A stretch of DNA of 34,184 bases, taken from Streptomyces sp. (GTDB lineage: Bacteria; Actinomycetota; Actinomycetes; Streptomycetales; Streptomycetaceae). Within the stretch, counting starts at the first letter, position 1, and every line of letters begins with the position of its first letter. Positions 15,687-24,777 of the stretch are shown one piece after another. The stretch spans positions 1 to 34,184 of the forward strand of contig JABFVM010000254.1 in NCBI GenBank assembly GCA_013362785.1. Reading direction: 5' to 3'. A program made the position numbers and the translations under genes. The notes beneath the pieces are model-generated. The model made no database searches. It saw only the letters and a list, made by a program, of their open reading frames with translations, and had not been told where the DNA came from.

Positions 15687-16898
15687 CTACCCGGCGGAGT
15701 CGGCTGGCGGCGACAGGAAGTGGAAGCCCGGCCTCGGGTGCATCAGGAAGTCGTGGTGGGAGATGTTCCACGCATAGGCACCCGCGAGCGCGAACAGCAC
15801 CCGGTCCCCGGCCCTGAGCCCGGCCGCCGGCACCCGGCGGGCCAGCACGTCCTTGGGGGTGCACAGCTGACCGGACAGGGTGACCTGCTCGCCGGCCGCG
15901 GCCGGTCGCGGCCAGGGGTGCGGCCAGGTGTCCACCGGCAGCACGGAACAGGGCTGGTCGTGGCCCTTCGTCGCCGGGGTCCGCAGATGGTGGGTGCCGC
16001 CCCGCACCACGGCGAACTCCTCGCCGTGGCTGTGCTTCACGTCCAGCACCTCGGTGGCGTACCAGCCGCAGTACGCCGTCAGCGCCCGGCCCGGCTCGAT
16101 CCGCAGGGTCAGCCCCGGGTGCTCCTCGGCCAGTCGGGCCAGCCCGCTGCCGTACGCCGCCCAGTCGAAGCGGCGTTCCGGGGTGCCGTAGTCGACGTGC
16201 ATACCGCCGCCGACGTTCACCTCGGCGAGCGGCACCCCCAGTCCCGTCGCCCAGGCCACGATCGACTCCGCCACCGCGACCTGCTCGGCCGCCTCCAGGC
16301 CACTGGCCAAGTGGGCGTGGATGCCGCGCAGTTCGAGCTGCGGATACGTCCCGTCCGTGAGGGCGCGCACGACCTCGGCGGCCTGCGCCGGGTCCATGCC
16401 GAAGGGCGTCGGACGCCCTCCCATCGCCAGCGAGCTGCCCGCCAACGACCCGTCGGCCACCGGCAGGTTGACCCGCGGCAGCACCGCCACCCGCCGGCCC
16501 GGCGCCACCCGACGCGCCGACTCGGCCAGCATGCGCAGCTCGTACGCGCTCTCCACGTGGAACCGCTCGACTCCCGTCTCCAGCGCGGCCGTCACCTCGT
16601 CCGGCGTCTTGCCGGGACCGCCGAAGGCGAGCGGACGGCCCGGTACCGCCTTGGCGACATGGGCGAGTTCGCCGCCCGAGGAGACCTCGTAGCCGTCGAC
16701 GTACGGGCCGAGCGCGGCGAGGATCTCCGGTTCCGGGTTGGCCTTCGCGGCGTAGTACAGCTCGACCCGCTCGGGGAGGGCGTCCCGCACCGCGGCGGCG
16801 TGGTCGCGCAGTGCCGCCAAGTCGTAGACGTATGCGGGAAGTTCGGGGGACGGCAGGGACAGGGCGTGGTCGCGGACCGCGGCAGTCGGCTCGGTCAT
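15687..16898 (-). CDS. PLP-dependent decarboxylase of siderophore biosynthesis (PvsE-like)
   Basis: 403 residues, fold type III like diaminopimelate/ornithine decarboxylase. Lys52 in 'YYAAKANPE' should bind PLP; 'NVGGGMHVDYG' and 'EPGRALTAYCG' bind its phosphate; 'LSGQLCTPKDVL' (Cys346, Asp350) and Tyr375 complete the site from the partner subunit. The CTPKD form replaces the CESGD of true diaminopimelate decarboxylases, as in siderophore enzymes of the SbnH/PvsE group. In vibrioferrin synthesis this step is proposed to decarboxylate a citryl-serine ester to the ethanolamine ester. It is the last gene of the operon; its ATG overlaps the previous stop (ATGA). Confidence 0.85.
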   Translation of the reverse strand: MTEPTAAVRDHALSLPSPELPAYVYDLAALRDHAAAVRDALPERVELYYAAKANPEPEILAALGPYVDGYEVSSGGELAHVAKAVPGRPLAFGGPGKTPDEVTAALETGVERFHVESAYELRMLAESARRVAPGRRVAVLPRVNLPVADGSLAGSSLAMGGRPTPFGMDPAQAAEVVRALTDGTYPQLELRGIHAHLASGLEAAEQVAVAESIVAWATGLGVPLAEVNVGGGMHVDYGTPERRFDWAAYGSGLARLAEEHPGLTLRIEPGRALTAYCGWYATEVLDVKHSHGEEFAVVRGGTHHLRTPATKGHDQPCSVLPVDTWPHPWPRPAAAGEQVTLSGQLCTPKDVLARRVPAAGLRAGDRVLFALAGAYAWNISHHDFLMHPRPGFHFLSPPADSAG

Positions 16899-18730
16899 CG
16901 GGCACCCCCGGTCGTGTCGCGCGGCACCTGGGCCCCGGCCCGGCCGCCCAGGACGTCCTCGGCGAGCGGGGACGGCAGCCGGACGTACCCGGCCTCGCGG
17001 TCGGCCTTGCGCTCCCAGCGGGTGAGCAGGTTGGCCTTGGCGGGCAGCGGCACACCGGCGAGCAGGGCCGCCATCCGGGGTGGGCAGCCGAACCGCTCGC
17101 TGTACGACTCCAGCGTGGTGCGCACCCGCGCCCAGAGCGCGGCCTCCGCGCCGGGGTGCAGATCGGCGAGAGCGGCGAGCAGCTCGGCCACGTGGTTCAC
17201 CAGCAGGCAGTAGACGACCCGGTCCCAGCCGCGCTGGGCGTCGTACGTCATCGGGCCCGCGACCTCGGGCGGCAGGGCGGCGAGCGTGTCGGCGTGGTGG
17301 TCGGGGACCAGCTTGGTGCCCTCCAGGTCGCGGAAGAGGACCTGGGCGGGCCTGCCGTCGCTGTCGACGCAGATCAGGACGTTCTGGAGGTGGGGTTCCA
17401 GGACCAGGCCGTGGTCGAAGTACGCGGCGAGCACGGGCGGCAGCAGCAGGTCGAGATAGGCCGACCACCAGTCCAGGGCGCTCTGCTCGTCGGCACCGGC
17501 GAGGAGACGGGAGATGTGGGCGGCGCCGGTCGGGTACTCGTCGGCGACGGCGGCCGCCAGCAGGGGAGTGGTGCCCGGCGCGAGACGCTGCGGCAGGCCC
17601 TCGCGGACGATGACGCCGAAGCCCTCGAACAGCGCGCGGTCCGGGATCCCGCCCGGGCCGGGCAGGGCCAGGGTGCGGTAGGCGGGCTCGCGCAGCACCG
17701 CGCTGCCGGGGAAGCGGTCGGCCAGGTCGGCGAGGGCCGAGGCCAGCACCCGGGTGAGTGCGACGGCGCCCGAGAGCTCGTAACTGCTGTTCTTGCGCAG
17801 GCAGTTGGTGATCCGCACGTTCAGGCTGAACTTCAGGAAGCTCTCACCGTCGTACAGGGTGCGCACCGACGCGGTCGCCGCGAAGGGCCGCCCGCCCGGG
17901 CCGAGGTCGATGACGTCGCCGCGGTCGAGGGCGGCGCGCAGCAGCGGGTGCTCGCTGAGCGTCTCGTACTGCCAGGGGTGCGCGGGGAGCAGACGGTAGC
18001 CCTCGGGGACGTCCGTGCGCTGCCGGTCCAGTGCGTGCAGGGCCGTGGGGTCGGCGTGTTCCTCGGCGACGAGGTGGGCGCGCACGGCGAGGTGCCGCAG
18101 CGGGAACGAGGCGCCGACCTCGGGGGCGTACGCGGACCAGGCGCGCGGATCGCCGGTGCGGGCCTTGGGCGTGGGGTGGAAGCGGTGGCCGAAGAGGAGG
18201 GACTGCTCGGAGGAGAGGTAGGCGGAGAGCCGGTCGCCCGCGGCCAGGGCCGATGCCGACGATGAGGGCGAGGCCGGGTCCGAGGCCGCTCGCATGGCCG
18301 CCAGCGACGTCGACACGGCCTCGTGGCTGGACGCGATCTGCTCCAGGAACTCCTCGTTGCGCACACCCGTCCGCAGCGACAGTTCGTCGTGCGTGTACTC
18401 GGCGAGGCGCCGCCAGTCGACCTCGGTCCAGTCGCCGTCGCGCTGTTCGCTCACCGGCCCGGTGAACCGGTGCGCCCCCAGCAGCGAGGTGCGGCGCAAG
18501 GAGACACGGAGCAGGACCCCGCGCCGCGGCAGGCGCAGCAGCAGTCGGCCGTCGGTGACCACGGTCTGGTGCTCGGGTCCTGACACCTCGCGCAGCAGGC
18601 AGTTGAGGAGGGTGTGGGCCACGGCCTCGTCGGCGGTGGGCAGGTTCGCGCGGGCGTGGGGCGTGCCGCCCTGCTCGGGCGGGGTCGAGAGCTTGGGGGC
18701 ACTGCCGAGCGAGTCGGTCAGGGAGGGCAT
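16895..18730 (-). CDS. IucA/IucC NIS siderophore synthetase (PvsD-like)
   Basis: 611 residues, full length for the family. NIS synthetase motifs: 'HRFHPTPKAR' (182-191), 'LLPAHPWQYE' (247-256), 'ASVRTLYDGESFLKFSLNVR' (287-306), 'LEPHLQN' (444-450) and 'LFRDLEGTK' (465-473); the first four bind ATP-phosphate and carboxylate and the acidic site binds Mg. The C-terminal FhuF-like part is present. These enzymes adenylate citrate and condense it with an amine or alcohol in the cytosol. Position between MFS and decarboxylase equals pvsD. Start and preceding stop share one base (TGATG). Confidence 0.9.
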   Translation of the reverse strand: MPSLTDSLGSAPKLSTPPEQGGTPHARANLPTADEAVAHTLLNCLLREVSGPEHQTVVTDGRLLLRLPRRGVLLRVSLRRTSLLGAHRFTGPVSEQRDGDWTEVDWRRLAEYTHDELSLRTGVRNEEFLEQIASSHEAVSTSLAAMRAASDPASPSSSASALAAGDRLSAYLSSEQSLLFGHRFHPTPKARTGDPRAWSAYAPEVGASFPLRHLAVRAHLVAEEHADPTALHALDRQRTDVPEGYRLLPAHPWQYETLSEHPLLRAALDRGDVIDLGPGGRPFAATASVRTLYDGESFLKFSLNVRITNCLRKNSSYELSGAVALTRVLASALADLADRFPGSAVLREPAYRTLALPGPGGIPDRALFEGFGVIVREGLPQRLAPGTTPLLAAAVADEYPTGAAHISRLLAGADEQSALDWWSAYLDLLLPPVLAAYFDHGLVLEPHLQNVLICVDSDGRPAQVLFRDLEGTKLVPDHHADTLAALPPEVAGPMTYDAQRGWDRVVYCLLVNHVAELLAALADLHPGAEAALWARVRTTLESYSERFGCPPRMAALLAGVPLPAKANLLTRWERKADREAGYVRLPSPLAEDVLGGRAGAQVPRDTTGGAR

Positions 18731-19926
18731 CAGCGGCTCCGGCGGGTGCGGTGGTTCAGTGTGGGGAGGAGGGTCGCGAACACGGTGACGGCGGCAGCGG
18801 CGCCACCTATGAGCACGGGTGCGGCCGGTCCGAAGCGGGCGCTGCCCGCCGCCGCGGCCAGGCCGGCGGCGACCGCGCCGGCCTTGGAGAAGAATTCGAG
18901 CGAACCGAACATGCCGCCCGGCGCCCGGCCCCTGGCGCAGTCGGCGGCCAGCACCGACAGACACACCAGGCCCAGGGTGAGTCCCACGCCCAGCAGCAGT
19001 CGTACGGCGATCAGCGAGGTCAGCGAACCGGCGACGCCGTGTCCGGCGAGCCCTAGCGCGATACAGGCGAAGCCGAGCGCGATCCCGGCCCGCGGACGGT
19101 CCCGGAAGGCGGCGTGCACCGCCAGCGCCGTCACCAGATAGACCAGGTGGGGCAGGGCGAAGAGCACACCGGACAGCGCCGCCGAGGTCCCCGGGACCCG
19201 GTCGTCGACGAGCTGGATCAGGTACGGGAAGGAGATGACCGTGGAGAACACGAAGGCGAACTCCAGGGCGTACAGCACCTTCAGCGAGACCACCGGAACG
19301 ACCTCGTCCACCGTCTCCGGCTCGGCCTGCGGCCGCTCGGCGGGATCCGGTTCGGGCAGTGCCGCCAGCAGCAGGGCGGCCGTCAGCGGCAGTACGGCGA
19401 GCAGCGCGTACTGGCGGTGCGGGGACAGCCAGCCCGACAGCGAACCGACCACGATCGGTGCGACGACCAGCGCCGCCCGCGCGCTGCCCTGCATCAGGGT
19501 GAGCGCCCTGGACAGCGCGGGACCCTCCAGGGCGGCGCCCAGATAGCCGTTGGACGCGGCGAACGTGCCGCCCAGGATGCCCTGCAGCACCAGCGCCACC
19601 GTGAACGTGGCCATCGAGTCCGCCCAGCCGGCGAGCAGGAAGGACACGGCGAGCCCCAACTGGGCGCGCAGCAGCAGCCGTTTACGGCCGAACCGGTCCG
19701 CGAGCCGCCCCCACAGCGGGGCGCCGAGCGCGCCGAACACGGTCGGCACGATGTACAGCACGCCCGCCCAGCGGGCTTGGCGGTCGCCCAGCTCCGGCAG
19801 GATCTCGGTGAGATACGGCGGCAGCCCCAGCGCGGCGAACGACGCCACGAAGTAGCAGCCGGCCACCGCCTGCACCTGCCCGCGCCCGAATCCGGTGCGC
19901 GGTATGCGCAGCGCCTGTGCGCTCAT
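18730..19926 (-). CDS. MFS transporter, probable siderophore exporter (PvsC-like)
   Basis: 398 residues, 12 predicted membrane spans, with the MFS motif A loop 'GRLADRFGRKRLLL' after span 2. It starts at 'MSAQALRIPRTGFGRGQ', whose ATG overlaps the preceding stop (ATGA). MFS efflux pumps sit in many NIS siderophore operons (PvsC, SbnD, FslB) and release the desferri form. Being sandwiched between the two synthetases, with couplings on both sides, it is certainly part of the same message. Substrate is inferred only from context. Confidence 0.88.
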   Translation of the reverse strand: MSAQALRIPRTGFGRGQVQAVAGCYFVASFAALGLPPYLTEILPELGDRQARWAGVLYIVPTVFGALGAPLWGRLADRFGRKRLLLRAQLGLAVSFLLAGWADSMATFTVALVLQGILGGTFAASNGYLGAALEGPALSRALTLMQGSARAALVVAPIVVGSLSGWLSPHRQYALLAVLPLTAALLLAALPEPDPAERPQAEPETVDEVVPVVSLKVLYALEFAFVFSTVISFPYLIQLVDDRVPGTSAALSGVLFALPHLVYLVTALAVHAAFRDRPRAGIALGFACIALGLAGHGVAGSLTSLIAVRLLLGVGLTLGLVCLSVLAADCARGRAPGGMFGSLEFFSKAGAVAAGLAAAAGSARFGPAAPVLIGGAAAAVTVFATLLPTLNHRTRRSR

Positions 19927-21602
19927 GCCGGACCACCGCCGGGCAGCAGGTAGTTGGGGCCGGTCGTGTAGTGCTTGTTGATGTCGGCGGCGCCCGAGCG
20001 CTCCTTGGACAGCAGCGTCCCGGCCGTCACCATCGCCTTCACCGGCAGCCGCGGCGCGTCCAGGACACGGGCGCGGAGCACGGCCCCGGCGTCGCCGCCG
20101 AGCCGGTCCACGGCCTCCGACAGCCGGTCGCGGATCAGGTCCAGCAGGGCCGCACGGTGCTTCGGCAGCCCGAACGCGTAGGACCCCGCGCACAGATGGA
20201 CGGTGATGGTCGCGAACACGTCCGCCACCGCTCCGTCGTCCGTGCCGAAGATCCTCGCGTCGTCGAAGCCCCACGGCCCGGGCAGCACGGCGGCCAGCCG
20301 TTCGGCGTTGATGCGCGGCCCGTCGTTGTCCTTGAACAGCAGCCGCACCTCGCCCGGCCGCAGCACCAGCGAGATGTTCTGCTGGTGCGACTCCAGCGCG
20401 ATGCCGTACCCGAACAGCGTGGTCTGCCAGTCGAACAGCAGCGTCAGACAGGCGTCCAGCAGGGCGAGCGGGTCACCGCCGTAGAAGTGGTCGGCCAACT
20501 GCTCCACGACCAGCCGTCCGTCGGGCGCCTCGGCGAGAAGGGCCGCGAGCGGAACGACCGTCGCGTCGTCGAGCCCGGCCGGGTAGCGGCGGCACAGGAC
20601 CGCGAGGAGCTCGTGACCGGCGTGGGCGTACGTCGTCTCGTCGGCGTGCAGGATCGTGTCCCGGAAGCGGGGCTCACGGGCGATCACCGCCTCAAGGAGC
20701 CGCTGCCCCGCCGCGCCGTCGACCAGGGTGCCGGGCTTGACGGTCCGCTTGTTGCGCAGGCCCAACGTCGCGGTGGCGAGCGGCAGTTTGAGATGCAGGG
20801 CCGGATCGGCGACCGTGGCGACGGTGCGCATCGACAGGGTCGGTATGACGTTCAGCCGCGTACCGTCGGCGAGTACGGCGCCGTCCGGGAGCCCGGCCTC
20901 CGACAGGGCCCCGACCGTCAACGGGTGGACAGGCAGGGCCAGATGAGTGTCCCGCAACCCGTCCAGACCCAGCGTCTCGGGAGTGGGCCAGACCTCCGGG
21001 AGGGCGCCGGTCAGGGTGACCGTCTCCCGGGGCAGAGCGAGCCAGCGCAGCGCGAAACCAGGGTGGAACTCCGGGGCGTACGCCCGCAGTTGATCCTCGG
21101 TCAACCCGGAGCGGCCGCGCGCGGTCGGGTAGACCGGGTGGTCGAGACGGGCGGCGAGGGTTTCGTACGCCAGACTGCCGCCGACACCGGTCCCCGGCAC
21201 CAGCGACTCCAGGACCTCCGTCCGTGTCGCCGCGTGCAGCCGTACGGTCGCCAGCGTCTGCCGGCACTCCTCGGCGAAAGCGTCGAAGCCGCCGCAGTCC
21301 ACGGGCTCGGCGAGCTCACGCAGCGCGCCGAGCACGGTGTCGTACGACGTCAGCTCGGTCCCGTCCGCCTCCCGCACGAGCAGCGGCAGCCGGGCGGCGT
21401 ACTCGCACTGGTAGCCGTCCTCCTCGACGGGCAGCAGCAGCGCGTCGCCGTCGGGCGTGGCCAGCCGCAGCCAGGCGCCGTCCGGCCGGTGCACCGGCGC
21501 GCTGCGGGTGCGCAGCCCGACCACGTCCTCGCGCAGCAGGGCGCTCAGCACACGGGTGAGCAGCTCCGCCTCGCAGGTGTCCGGCACGGCGGGGGCGGTC
21601 AC
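19923..21602 (-). CDS. IucA/IucC NIS siderophore synthetase (PvsB-like)
   Basis: 559 residues from a GTG that overlaps the previous stop (GTGA). Motifs: 'DHPVYPTARGR' (154-164), 'ALPVHPLTV' (222-230), 'TLSMRTVATVADPALHLKL' (255-273), 'LESHQQNISL' (403-412) and 'LFKDNDGPR' (422-430). It differs clearly from the other synthetase in the window (KDNDG versus RDLEG; VHPLT versus AHPWQ), implying a different carboxylate or acceptor. In the vibrioferrin model the PvsB enzyme makes the amide or ester involving the 2-oxoglutarate-alanine part. Which bond this enzyme makes cannot be read from sequence. Confidence 0.9.
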   Translation of the reverse strand: MTAPAVPDTCEAELLTRVLSALLREDVVGLRTRSAPVHRPDGAWLRLATPDGDALLLPVEEDGYQCEYAARLPLLVREADGTELTSYDTVLGALRELAEPVDCGGFDAFAEECRQTLATVRLHAATRTEVLESLVPGTGVGGSLAYETLAARLDHPVYPTARGRSGLTEDQLRAYAPEFHPGFALRWLALPRETVTLTGALPEVWPTPETLGLDGLRDTHLALPVHPLTVGALSEAGLPDGAVLADGTRLNVIPTLSMRTVATVADPALHLKLPLATATLGLRNKRTVKPGTLVDGAAGQRLLEAVIAREPRFRDTILHADETTYAHAGHELLAVLCRRYPAGLDDATVVPLAALLAEAPDGRLVVEQLADHFYGGDPLALLDACLTLLFDWQTTLFGYGIALESHQQNISLVLRPGEVRLLFKDNDGPRINAERLAAVLPGPWGFDDARIFGTDDGAVADVFATITVHLCAGSYAFGLPKHRAALLDLIRDRLSEAVDRLGGDAGAVLRARVLDAPRLPVKAMVTAGTLLSKERSGAADINKHYTTGPNYLLPGGGPA

Positions 21603-22774
21603 GGCTGGATCTCCCACTGCCGTTCGGCCAGGAAGGCCGCCACCGCCCGGTCCACCGTGCGCTGGTCGGTGCCGGTGGCGCGCAGCACCCCGAGATAGTC
21701 CCGGTTGGTCATGTACAGCTCGTGCCGCTCGCCCACCGCCCGCAGCGGACGGTACGTCAGATGCGCACCGTCGACGTCCAGGTCGGTCGCGGCGGGGGCG
21801 CCCACCAGCGTGCCGGCGCGGTCGGCGCACGGGTACTCCAGGAGGGCCGCGCCGTCACTGCGGGCGCCCAGGTCCGCCGGGAGCGGCTCGCCCAGGTGGG
21901 TGCGCAGGATGTGCTCGAAGAGCGGGATCCGAAGCAGCCGGGCCAGCAGCAGGTCGCACTGGTCGCCGATGGCACGGTAGTTGACCTCGATGATCCGCGC
22001 CCGCCCCTCGTGCACCACGAACTCGGTGTGACAGGCGCCGAACCCGACGCCCAGCGCGTCCAGCTGCGCCAGCACCTGCGCGACCACCGGCTCGGGATGG
22101 GCGGGAACGAAGGTGAGGCGTTCCTCGATGAAGTACGGCGGCGCCGACAGCTCGGTGTGGAAGCCGCCCAGCACATGGCGGACGTTCCCGTCGCCGAGGG
22201 TCTCCAGGGTGTACAGCTCGCCCGGGAGGTACTCCTCGACGACCAGTACGGCATCCGGGCGGCGCTCCAGGATCTCCTTGGCGTGGGCCACGAGTTCCTC
22301 GGCCCCGTCGACGAGGACGACGTCCTCGCTGGCCACGCCCTCACGCGGCTTGAGCACACAGGGGTACGGGGTGTCGGCGGGCGCGACCGGTTCGGTGAGC
22401 TCGGCCGACCACACGGTGTCCACGCCGGCCGCGGCGAGACGGCGGCGCATCTCGGCCTTGTCCTTGCAGCGCAGGGTGGCCCGCCAGTCCTTGCCGGGGA
22501 GCTCGAAATAGGCGGCGGCCAGGGCGGCCTGGGTCTGCAGGTGGTCGCTGTTGGTGAAGACGCCGTCCGGCGTGTGATGCGTCGAGATACGGGTGATCAC
22601 GGCCCGGAAGTCCCGCACGTCGCACTCCAGGACCTCGATGTCCGGGTAGGCGCCGCGGTGCGCGTCGGGCTGGTCGGTGAGGACGGTGACGTCCAGGCCC
22701 AGACGGGCGGCGGCGGGCAGGAAGCCCTCGGTGACGGCGTCGGTCGGGTTGAGGGCGAGCAGATACAGGCGCAT
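21599..22774 (-). CDS. ATP-grasp ligase of siderophore biosynthesis (PvsA-like)
   Basis: 391 residues from the ATG at 22774 ('MRLYLLALNPTDAV'). An N-terminal Rossmann-like pre-ATP-grasp region (1-100) is followed by the ATP-grasp fold: 'CKDKAEMRRRLAAAGV', 'PCVLKPREGVASEDV' (ATP-binding Lys), 'VVEEYLPGELYTLE' and 'ARIIEVNYRAIGDQ' (Mg-binding Glu and Asn). Such enzymes join a carboxylate to an amine through an acyl phosphate. In Vibrio, PvsA is the first gene of the operon and is thought to act on alanine. The RBS is weak and distant (GGAAG about 13 nt away). A 10-bp hairpin lies in the 86-bp gap upstream. Confidence 0.87.
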   Translation of the reverse strand: MRLYLLALNPTDAVTEGFLPAAARLGLDVTVLTDQPDAHRGAYPDIEVLECDVRDFRAVITRISTHHTPDGVFTNSDHLQTQAALAAAYFELPGKDWRATLRCKDKAEMRRRLAAAGVDTVWSAELTEPVAPADTPYPCVLKPREGVASEDVVLVDGAEELVAHAKEILERRPDAVLVVEEYLPGELYTLETLGDGNVRHVLGGFHTELSAPPYFIEERLTFVPAHPEPVVAQVLAQLDALGVGFGACHTEFVVHEGRARIIEVNYRAIGDQCDLLLARLLRIPLFEHILRTHLGEPLPADLGARSDGAALLEYPCADRAGTLVGAPAATDLDVDGAHLTYRPLRAVGERHELYMTNRDYLGVLRATGTDQRTVDRAVAAFLAERQWEIQP

Positions 22775-22810
22775 GGCAGACAGACAACTTCCGCTGGCGG
22801 GTGGGGGGTT

Positions 22811-22845
22811 GGGGCGGGCCGGGCCGGTCGGGCGCGGCCCGCCCC
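22811..22845 (-). terminator. Intra-operon hairpin between binding protein and biosynthetic genes
   Basis: GGGGCGGGCC and GGCCCGCCCC pair over 10 bp around a 15-nt loop. It could terminate part of the transcripts after the binding-protein gene or protect that 3' end, lowering expression of the biosynthetic genes. Confidence 0.55.
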
Positions 22846-22860
22846 GAAGGTGAGCGGCAG

Positions 22861-23880
22861 TTACTTCGCCGGGAGCTCCACGCCGGTGGCCTTCGCCACG
22901 TCCTTGAGCATCTCCTCGGCGGCCTGGACGCCGATGCCGGACATCCACGTCTCGTCCGGGACCTCGAAGACCTTGCCGTCCTTCACCGCCGGCAGGCTCT
23001 TCCAGACGGGGTTGGAGACGACCTGCTTCTTCTGGGTCTTGTCCTCGGCGTCGGCCGCGGTGACGAAGACCAGGTCGGCGTCGGCCTGGTCGATCTCCTC
23101 CGGGCTGACGTCCTTCATCGTGACCTCGGGGTCGGTCGAGACCTGCGACTTCGGGCGCTGGAAGCCGATGTCGTTCAGCACGACACCGCTGTAGGAGTTG
23201 GACTGGTACAGGCGGGTCGGACCGGCGATGAAGCGGACCACGGACGCGGTCGGCATCTTGCCGCCGTCCTTCTTCTTGACGGCCTCACCGAGAGCCTTGG
23301 CCTGCGTCTCGTACTCCTTCAGCTTGGCCGCGGCCTCCTTCTCCAGGCCCAGCGCCTCGGCGTGGACCTTGAGGTTCTCCTTCCAGACACCGCCGGTGGT
23401 CTCGGTGAACACGGTCGGGGCGATCGCGCTGAGCTTGTCGTAGACCTTCTCGTGCCGGACCTTGGACGACAGGATCAGATCGGGCTTGAGGGAGGCGATC
23501 TTCTCCAGGTTCGGCTCAAGGAGCGGGCCGACGTCGACGGTGTCCTTCAACTCGCCGTCCAGGTACGTCGGGAAGCCGCCCGAGGTCTTGAAGTGCGGGG
23601 CGACCGCGCCGACCGGGTCGATGCCGAGCAGGGTGACGTCGTCCAGCTCGCCGGTGTCGAGCACGACGACCCGCTTCGGCTGGGACGGGATCTTCACGTC
23701 GCCCATCGCGGTCTTGACGGTGCGCGGGAAGGCGGAGCCGTTCTTGGCGGCCTGGGCCGTGTCGCCGTCCTTGGCGGAGTCCTCGCTGCCACAGGCGGCC
23801 AGGACGGCCGTACCGAGCACGACGGCGAGCAGCACGGCGATCAGCCGGCCGATTCCGCGCAGGGGAGATCGGTTGAACAT
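22861..23880 (-). CDS. Iron-siderophore substrate-binding lipoprotein
   Basis: 339 residues. A lipoprotein signal ends in 'LAAC' with the lipidated Cys30. The mature protein is a class III (FepB/FhuD-type, PF01497) binding protein: 'PSQPKRVVVLDTGELDDVTLLGIDP', 'LEKIASLKPDLILSS' and 'DADLVFVTAADAEDKTQKKQVVSNPVWKSLPAVKDGKVFEV' form the two lobes and bridging helix (positions ~65-330). It captures the ferric siderophore at the cell surface and hands it to the FecCD permeases. It lies 28 bp after the ATPase gene and 86 bp before the biosynthetic genes on the same strand. The RBS is weak (GAAAGA). Confidence 0.92.
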   Translation of the reverse strand: MFNRSPLRGIGRLIAVLLAVVLGTAVLAACGSEDSAKDGDTAQAAKNGSAFPRTVKTAMGDVKIPSQPKRVVVLDTGELDDVTLLGIDPVGAVAPHFKTSGGFPTYLDGELKDTVDVGPLLEPNLEKIASLKPDLILSSKVRHEKVYDKLSAIAPTVFTETTGGVWKENLKVHAEALGLEKEAAAKLKEYETQAKALGEAVKKKDGGKMPTASVVRFIAGPTRLYQSNSYSGVVLNDIGFQRPKSQVSTDPEVTMKDVSPEEIDQADADLVFVTAADAEDKTQKKQVVSNPVWKSLPAVKDGKVFEVPDETWMSGIGVQAAEEMLKDVAKATGVELPAK

Positions 23881-23908
23881 GGGGGGTCTTTCTGTGAGTG
23901 GGGACGGA

Positions 23909-24727
23909 TCAGGCGGTCGCGGCGGTGTGCCGCACCGCGCTGCTCTTGGGGACGACCAGCGGGGTGCCGGTCTCCGGGTCGGGGATCACCCGGCAGTCGA
24001 CGTCGAACACGGACTTGACCAGCTCCGCGTCGAGGACGTCGGCCGGGGCGCCGGCGGCGGCGAGTCGGCCGTCCTTGAGGACCACCATGTGGTCCGCGTA
24101 GCGGGCGGCCTGTCCGAGGTCGTGCAGCACCATCACCACGGTGCGGCCCGCCTCGGCGTGCAGGGCGGCGACCAGGTCGAGGACGTCGAGCTGGTGCCGA
24201 AGATCGAGGAAGGTGGTGGGCTCGTCGAGCAGCAGCAGCTCGGTGTCCTGCGCCAACGCCAGCGCGATCCAGGCGCGTTGGCGCTGACCGCCCGACAGCT
24301 GGTCCACGGCCTGGTCGCGCAGAGCGGCCGTGCCGGTGCGCTCCAGCGCCTCGTCGACGGCCTTCTGATCGGCCGCGGACCAGGGGCTCAGCAGCCGCTG
24401 ATGCGGATACCGGCCGAGACGCACCAGCGCCTCGACGGTGATCGCCTCCGGCGTGACCGGCTGCTGCGGAAGCAGCCCCATCCGACGGGCCAGCGTCCGC
24501 GCGGACATCCCGTGAATGTCGGCCCCGTCGAGCGTCACGGTCCCGGCAGCCGGAGCCAGAAGCCGGCTCAGCCCCCGCAACAGGGTCGACTTCCCACAGG
24601 CGTTGGGCCCGACGATGGCCGTCACCGCACCACCGGGCAACGTCAGATCAAGCCCACCGACCACGGTCCGGTCGCCGTAGCGCAGGTCGAGACCCTGCGT
24701 GCAGAGCTGGTTGGCGGTCACGGACAT
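23909..24727 (-). CDS. Iron-siderophore ABC transporter ATPase (FecE/FhuC-type)
   Basis: 272 residues from the ATG at 24727 with AGGAG 6-7 nt upstream. Walker A 'GPNACGKST' (40-48), Q-loop 'LLPQQP', signature 'LSGGQRQRAW' (144-153), Walker B 'LLLLDEP' (164-170) and the switch His in 'VMVLHDLGQAARYADH' are all intact. It powers uptake by the two FecCD proteins encoded just upstream. The ending 'CRVIPDPETGTPLVVP' is typical of actinobacterial siderophore ATPases. It is separated from the permease genes by 148 bp containing an interspersed repeat. Confidence 0.93.
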   Translation of the reverse strand: MSVTANQLCTQGLDLRYGDRTVVGGLDLTLPGGAVTAIVGPNACGKSTLLRGLSRLLAPAAGTVTLDGADIHGMSARTLARRMGLLPQQPVTPEAITVEALVRLGRYPHQRLLSPWSAADQKAVDEALERTGTAALRDQAVDQLSGGQRQRAWIALALAQDTELLLLDEPTTFLDLRHQLDVLDLVAALHAEAGRTVVMVLHDLGQAARYADHMVVLKDGRLAAAGAPADVLDAELVKSVFDVDCRVIPDPETGTPLVVPKSSAVRHTAATA

Positions 24728-24777
24728 GTGTGGCTCCTGAGAGGCGAGGGCGGGTTCGTGCAAGTCGGCCGAGGTGG

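Noticed and set aside
15687..16898. Housekeeping diaminopimelate decarboxylase (lysA)
   Set aside because: The active-site loop is CTPKD rather than CESGD and the gene is coupled to NIS synthetases.
15687..22774. Desferrioxamine (des) cluster
   Set aside because: There is no lysine decarboxylase of DesA type, no N-monooxygenase and no acyltransferase; two synthetases plus ATP-grasp and a DapDC-like enzyme match pvs instead.
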